From assembly GCF_900104795.1 (NCBI RefSeq), contig NZ_FNTG01000002.1, positions 868,001 to 932,000 on the forward strand: a stretch of 64,000 nucleotides of DNA, given 5' to 3'. Below the pieces are notes generated by a model. It was not told the DNA's origin. It worked only from the letters and a program-made list of their open reading frames with translations, and did no database searches. This document shows positions 61,052 to 64,000 of the stretch, one piece after another. The DNA comes from Burkholderia sp. WP9. Its GTDB lineage: Bacteria; Pseudomonadota; Gammaproteobacteria; Burkholderiales; Burkholderiaceae. The position numbers and the translations under genes were made by a program. Numbering within the stretch: the stretch's first letter is position 1; each line of letters begins with the position of its first letter.

Positions 61052-61576
61052 TTATTTGGCGCGCGTCGGCACAGGGCTTGTCGGCTGACCTGCCTGCGCC
61101 ATGGCAATGGCTTGCGCGGTGGCTTTGCGCATTGCGTCGTAGGCGGCGCCCGCGCTGGAAACCGCCGACTTGAAGACGGTGACCGCGACCTCGGAACCGG
61201 CCGGGGCATTGCGCGCAAAGTCGTCTACGACCGTCTGCATTCTTGCGTTGGACTGGGCGCAGCGATCTTCGAATACCTTCAGAAACTCGGCCTGCGCGTG
61301 ATTCGCAATGCCAAGTACGTGACTGTTATAAGACAGCACTTTCTCCGCTGCCGGTCTCGCGTTACCGGCTTGCTGAACGAATAATTCGACGGGTGTCTTA
61401 CCGGAGAATGCCAGTTGCCAGGCCTGTTCGCTCTCGGCGAGCGTGGCCTTGGCGGCCTGCAGGTTCAATCTGGTCAGGTCTTCAACATACTGGAATGTTT
61501 GCTGTACCAACGAAAACGCAACAGCAACATTGGCACTTTGCATCGAGATAAATTGATCTGGCGTCGAAAAAACCAC
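61052..61576 (-). CDS. Phasin family protein (polyhydroxyalkanoate granule coat)
   Basis: A 174-residue phasin, which coats PHA granules and limits their size. The N-terminus (M)VFSTPDQFISMQSANVAVAFSLVQQTFQYVEDLTRLNLQAAKATL matches the phasin consensus T-P-E-Q-F...A-N. I place the start at GTG 61576 because AAGGAG lies 6 bp upstream; the longer frame adds 22 residues outside the family, and an internal ATG at 61543 would cut the conserved start. It has a central amphipathic helix bundle and an Ala-rich tail. No phaC or phaR is adjacent. Confidence 0.87.
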   Translation of the reverse strand: MVFSTPDQFISMQSANVAVAFSLVQQTFQYVEDLTRLNLQAAKATLAESEQAWQLAFSGKTPVELFVQQAGNARPAAEKVLSYNSHVLGIANHAQAEFLKVFEDRCAQSNARMQTVVDDFARNAPAGSEVAVTVFKSAVSSAGAAYDAMRKATAQAIAMAQAGQPTSPVPTRAK

Positions 61577-61949
61577 TCTGCACTCCTTCGTTAAGCCCAC
61601 AAATCGCTCGATACGAGTTGGGCGAAAACAGCTCGCAAGCATGCAGATGCTGACCCAACAGCCCCGGCCCCCTCGAATCGCTTCTGCCGCGCAGAATTAG
61701 ATGAAACATTCTAACTTTGTTAAACCGGCGTCTGGCGTACTGTTTTGTAGGTAAATACCCCTGGTCAATCAGGGTGATTTGACTGAAGAATCGAGCGGTT
61801 TGGGACGGTGGCGAGTGCGGCTTTCTGGCAGCGGCGGCAGGTCGGTCAATGGGTGAATCACACGGGTGGGCGCGATGCCCACGGGCGCGTCATGCAGCGC
61901 GGCCGCGTCGAATAGATCGACGCGGCCGGTGTGGGACGGTCAATCGCCC
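61577..61949. other. 373-bp gap between phasin and alpha/beta hydrolase genes
   Basis: No credible gene. It contains an AT-rich likely phasin promoter region (about 61690-61780), and, near the hydrolase stop, two consecutive stem-loops described separately. Confidence 0.5.
61865..61928 (-). terminator. Two tandem stem-loops downstream of the alpha/beta hydrolase gene
   Basis: GTGGGC-GCGAT-GCCCAC (61865-61881) and CGGCCGCGTCGA/TCGACGCGGCCG (61900-61911 and 61917-61928, 12-bp perfect arms, 5-nt loop). The second begins 22 bp past the minus-strand stop at 61950. No T tract follows on that strand, so Rho or 3' protection is more likely than intrinsic termination. Confidence 0.55.
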
Positions 61950-62981
61950 TCAGAACCGGGCGACGTCGATGATCGCATCGGCGAATGCTTTGGGCGCCTC
62001 TTGCGGCAGGTTGTGCCCGATACCGCCGCCGATATTCCGATGCGCATACTTGCCGGTGAACTTCTTCGCGTACGCGGCCGGTTCGGGATGCGGCGCGCCG
62101 TTCGCGTCGCCCTCCATCGTGATGGTCGGCACCGTAATGACCGGTGCCTGGGCGAGGCGTTTCTCCAGCGCGTCGTATTGCGCTTCGCCCTTGACCAGCC
62201 CCAGACGCCAGCGATAGTTGTGGATCACCACCGCGACGTGGTCCGGATTATTGAACGATTCCGCCGAACGCTCGAAGGTCGCATCGTCGAAATCCCATTT
62301 CGGCGATGCCGTATGCCAGATCAGCTTGTTGAAGTCGTGGCGGTTCGCTTCGTAGCCCGCATAGCCGCGCTCCGTGGCGAAGTAGAACTGATACCACCAT
62401 GCCAGTTCCGCCTTCGGCGGCAACGGCGTCCGGTTGGCTTCCTGACTGCCGATCAGATAGCCGCTCACCGACACCATCGCCTTGCATCGCTCCGGCCACA
62501 GCGCCGCGATAATGTTCACCGTGCGCGCGCCCCAGTCGAAGCCGCCGAGAATCGCCTTGTCGATCTTCAGCGCATCCATCAACGCGATGATGTCCACGGC
62601 GACGACCGCCTGCTGGCCATTGCGGGGCGTGTCAGCCGACAGGAACCGCGTAGAGCCGTAGCCGCGCAGATACGGCACGATGACCCGGTAGCCGGCGGCG
62701 GCGAGCAACGGTGCGACTTCGACGAAACTGTAGATGTCGTAGGGCCAACCGTGCAGCAAGATCACCACGGGTCCATTCTGCGGGCCCGCTTCCGCATATC
62801 CCATGCTGAGCGTCCCGGCGTTGATCTGCTTCAGGTTATCGAAGGACGTGACGCGCGATCCCGCCTTCGTGCCGCTGGACTGCGCGTGGGCGAGTCCGCT
62901 CAGCCCGAGTTCCATCAGGCTGAGGCCCGCAACGGCCGTCCCCAGCAAACGACGACGCCGATCATTGATCTGTTCAGACAT
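61950..62981 (-). CDS. Exported alpha/beta hydrolase, epoxide hydrolase/dehalogenase-like
   Basis: A 343-residue protein with a twin-arginine signal (NDRRRRLLGTAVAGLSLMELGLSGLAHAQ), so it is exported folded. The alpha/beta fold has HGWP at 77-80 and an Asp nucleophile D149 in GGFDWGART, which places it with epoxide hydrolases and haloalkane dehalogenases instead of Ser esterases. The catalytic His is about H323 (GIGHNLPQEAP). The YRWRLG and WWYQFYFATERG stretches form the cap. Epoxide versus halide specificity is undetermined. Confidence 0.85.
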   Translation of the reverse strand: MSEQINDRRRRLLGTAVAGLSLMELGLSGLAHAQSSGTKAGSRVTSFDNLKQINAGTLSMGYAEAGPQNGPVVILLHGWPYDIYSFVEVAPLLAAAGYRVIVPYLRGYGSTRFLSADTPRNGQQAVVAVDIIALMDALKIDKAILGGFDWGARTVNIIAALWPERCKAMVSVSGYLIGSQEANRTPLPPKAELAWWYQFYFATERGYAGYEANRHDFNKLIWHTASPKWDFDDATFERSAESFNNPDHVAVVIHNYRWRLGLVKGEAQYDALEKRLAQAPVITVPTITMEGDANGAPHPEPAAYAKKFTGKYAHRNIGGGIGHNLPQEAPKAFADAIIDVARF

Positions 62982-63383
62982 GGCTATTCCCCTTATGTGC
63001 GAGTGCGTTGAGCCAGATGAACCGGCCTGGAAGCATTAAACCTTCCGTACGTATCTGGCTTGTGTCGCCAATGTCCGCGAATGAAACGTCATGTATCGGG
63101 CCGCGGAGTGGATACATTGCGATACACAGAAAACGGGCCCGACCAGTCCGTAACGGGATGATCCAGATCAAGTTGTCCCATCGGTAGCGTCGGTTATAAG
63201 TATTTGCAGGATAAGCGCTTCAGGATCCGGTCGCGGGTCCGGTCTTGACGCATGCAACGCGTCGACTCGAACGTCATCGCTCGCCTGCCCGGCGAGCGCG
63301 ATGCGCATTGCGTAGTCGACGCCGGCACAGGCCATTGCCTCGATCGAAGCATCCCACCGAATTCACCAGACTCAGACGCTCTC
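62982..63383. other. 402-bp divergent gap upstream of the efflux lipoprotein gene
   Basis: No gene is visible. It contains a cluster of three GTATC/GATAC elements: ATGTATC (63091-63097), GATACAT (63111-63117) and CGATACA (63120-63126). The first two are a perfect inverted repeat with a 13-nt spacer. This may be a regulator-binding region for either flanking gene. Confidence 0.45.
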
Positions 63384-64000
63384 ATGTTCTCATCGTCGCA
63401 CTCACGACCGCCGCCAGCAACACGCCGCTCGCCTCCCAGCGGCACAGGGTTCGCATCGGCGCTCGCACTGGCCGCGGCGCTCAACCTGGGCGGATGCATG
63501 TCGCTCGCGCCGTCCTATGTGCGTCCCGCGCTGCCGGTTCCGGATACGTGGGCCGCCGCTCCGTCCGCCGACGCTCCAGCACCCGCCGACGGCACATCGC
63601 CAACGGTTCAGATCGACTGGCGCAGCTACTTTCCCGACGCCCAACTGCAGGCCTTGATCGAGCAGGCGCTCAGTGGAAACCGCGATCTGCGCATTGCCGT
63701 GAGGCGTGTCGAAGAAGCGCGTGCAACCTACGGCATTCGCCGCGCCGATACTTTTCCGACGATCGCCGCCGGCGGCTCCTATGTCCGTTTCCGCGCGCCC
63801 GGCGTGTTGCTGCCAGGCGGAAGTATCGACGCCGAGGCGTATCAGGTCGGACTAACCGAAAGCAATTGGGAACTCGACTTCTGGGGCCGCGTACGCAGCC
63901 TGAAAGACGCAGCCCTCGAAGAATTCCTGGCGAGCGACGCCGCGCGCCGTGCGGCCACCCTCAGCGTGATCGCGAACGTCGCGGACAATTACCTGCTGCT
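63384..64000 (+). CDS. RND-efflux outer-membrane lipoprotein, NodT/OprM family (3' truncated by window)
   Basis: Open to the window end: 205 codons seen of a usual 450-500. The signal ends in a lipobox (LNLGGC), so the mature protein is lipid-anchored at Cys. Then come YVRPALPVPDTW, the family DWRSYFPDAQLQALIEQALSGNRDLRIAVRRVEEARATYGIRRADTFPTI block, and SNWELDFWGRVRSLKDAALEEFLASDAARRAATLSVIANVADNYL of the OprM/TolC-like barrel-coiled-coil. No clear ribosome-binding site precedes ATG 63384, so the start is approximate. It should form the outer-membrane channel of a tripartite efflux pump. Confidence 0.88.
   Translation, partial: MFSSSHSRPPPATRRSPPSGTGFASALALAAALNLGGCMSLAPSYVRPALPVPDTWAAAPSADAPAPADGTSPTVQIDWRSYFPDAQLQALIEQALSGNRDLRIAVRRVEEARATYGIRRADTFPTIAAGGSYVRFRAPGVLLPGGSIDAEAYQVGLTESNWELDFWGRVRSLKDAALEEFLASDAARRAATLSVIANVADNYLL

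Overview
The window is high-GC proteobacterial DNA. Its gene set and protein style point to Burkholderia sensu lato, most likely Paraburkholderia and probably a secondary chromosome or megaplasmid: Burkholderia-type porin, many LysR regulators, MFS/TRAP/ABC importers, a phasin and a complete mhp cluster. The taxon is inferred from content, not from a marker gene. I see no rRNA, tRNA, CRISPR array, insertion sequence or prophage. Nearly all of the window is nutrient-uptake and catabolic operons with linked regulators.

Layout. 1-3.7 kb: tail of an unknown gene, a GhrA-type reductase, a class III aminotransferase with an Lrp regulator, and a small exported protein. 3.8-10.9 kb: a LysR regulator (DmlR-like) divergent from D-malate/tartrate dehydrogenase, followed on the same strand by an aspartoacylase-family enzyme, a cupin, a porin and an AAHS transporter. 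11-19.8 kb: a beta-1,4-galactan utilisation locus on the minus strand (ABC ATPase, binding protein, two permeases, GH42 beta-galactosidase, GH53 galactanase). It faces a LacI regulator, and two LacI-type operators lie between them. 20-22.3 kb: GabD-type dehydrogenase and a HAD dehalogenase, converging on a compound terminator. 22.6-32.2 kb: an aromatic-acid type cluster with an MFS carrier, a two-component flavin monooxygenase, an EthD-like protein, two overlapping LysR genes, a second MFS carrier, a LigJ-type 4-oxalomesaconate hydratase and an RraA-type CHA aldolase. No ring-cleavage gene is present. 32.2-34.8 kb: AraC regulator, AlaX editing protein and LysR regulator.

34.9-43.9 kb is the most unusual region: a split transketolase, an SDR dehydrogenase, a TRAP importer (binding protein plus fused DctQM), a second, full-length transketolase and a D-2-hydroxyacid dehydrogenase. 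All are on the plus strand behind a divergent LysR gene, and no sugar kinase is present. Each transketolase lacks some canonical substrate-binding residues, which suggests an uncharacterised transketolase route for an imported, possibly unphosphorylated, substrate.

44-47.6 kb: an SDR/TetR divergent pair with a clear palindrome, an orphan sulfonate-type binding protein and a repeat-containing anchored protein. 47.7-56.6 kb: a complete 3-(3-hydroxyphenyl)propionate pathway in the order mhpA-B-D-F-E-T-C, divergent from an IclR-type mhpR with a perfect operator-like palindrome. 56.8-60.2 kb: two small proteins, then norR divergent from flavohaemoprotein hmp (NO detoxification). 60.3-64 kb: two small unknown proteins, a phasin, a Tat-exported alpha/beta hydrolase with an Asp nucleophile, and the start of a NodT-type efflux outer-membrane lipoprotein cut by the window end.
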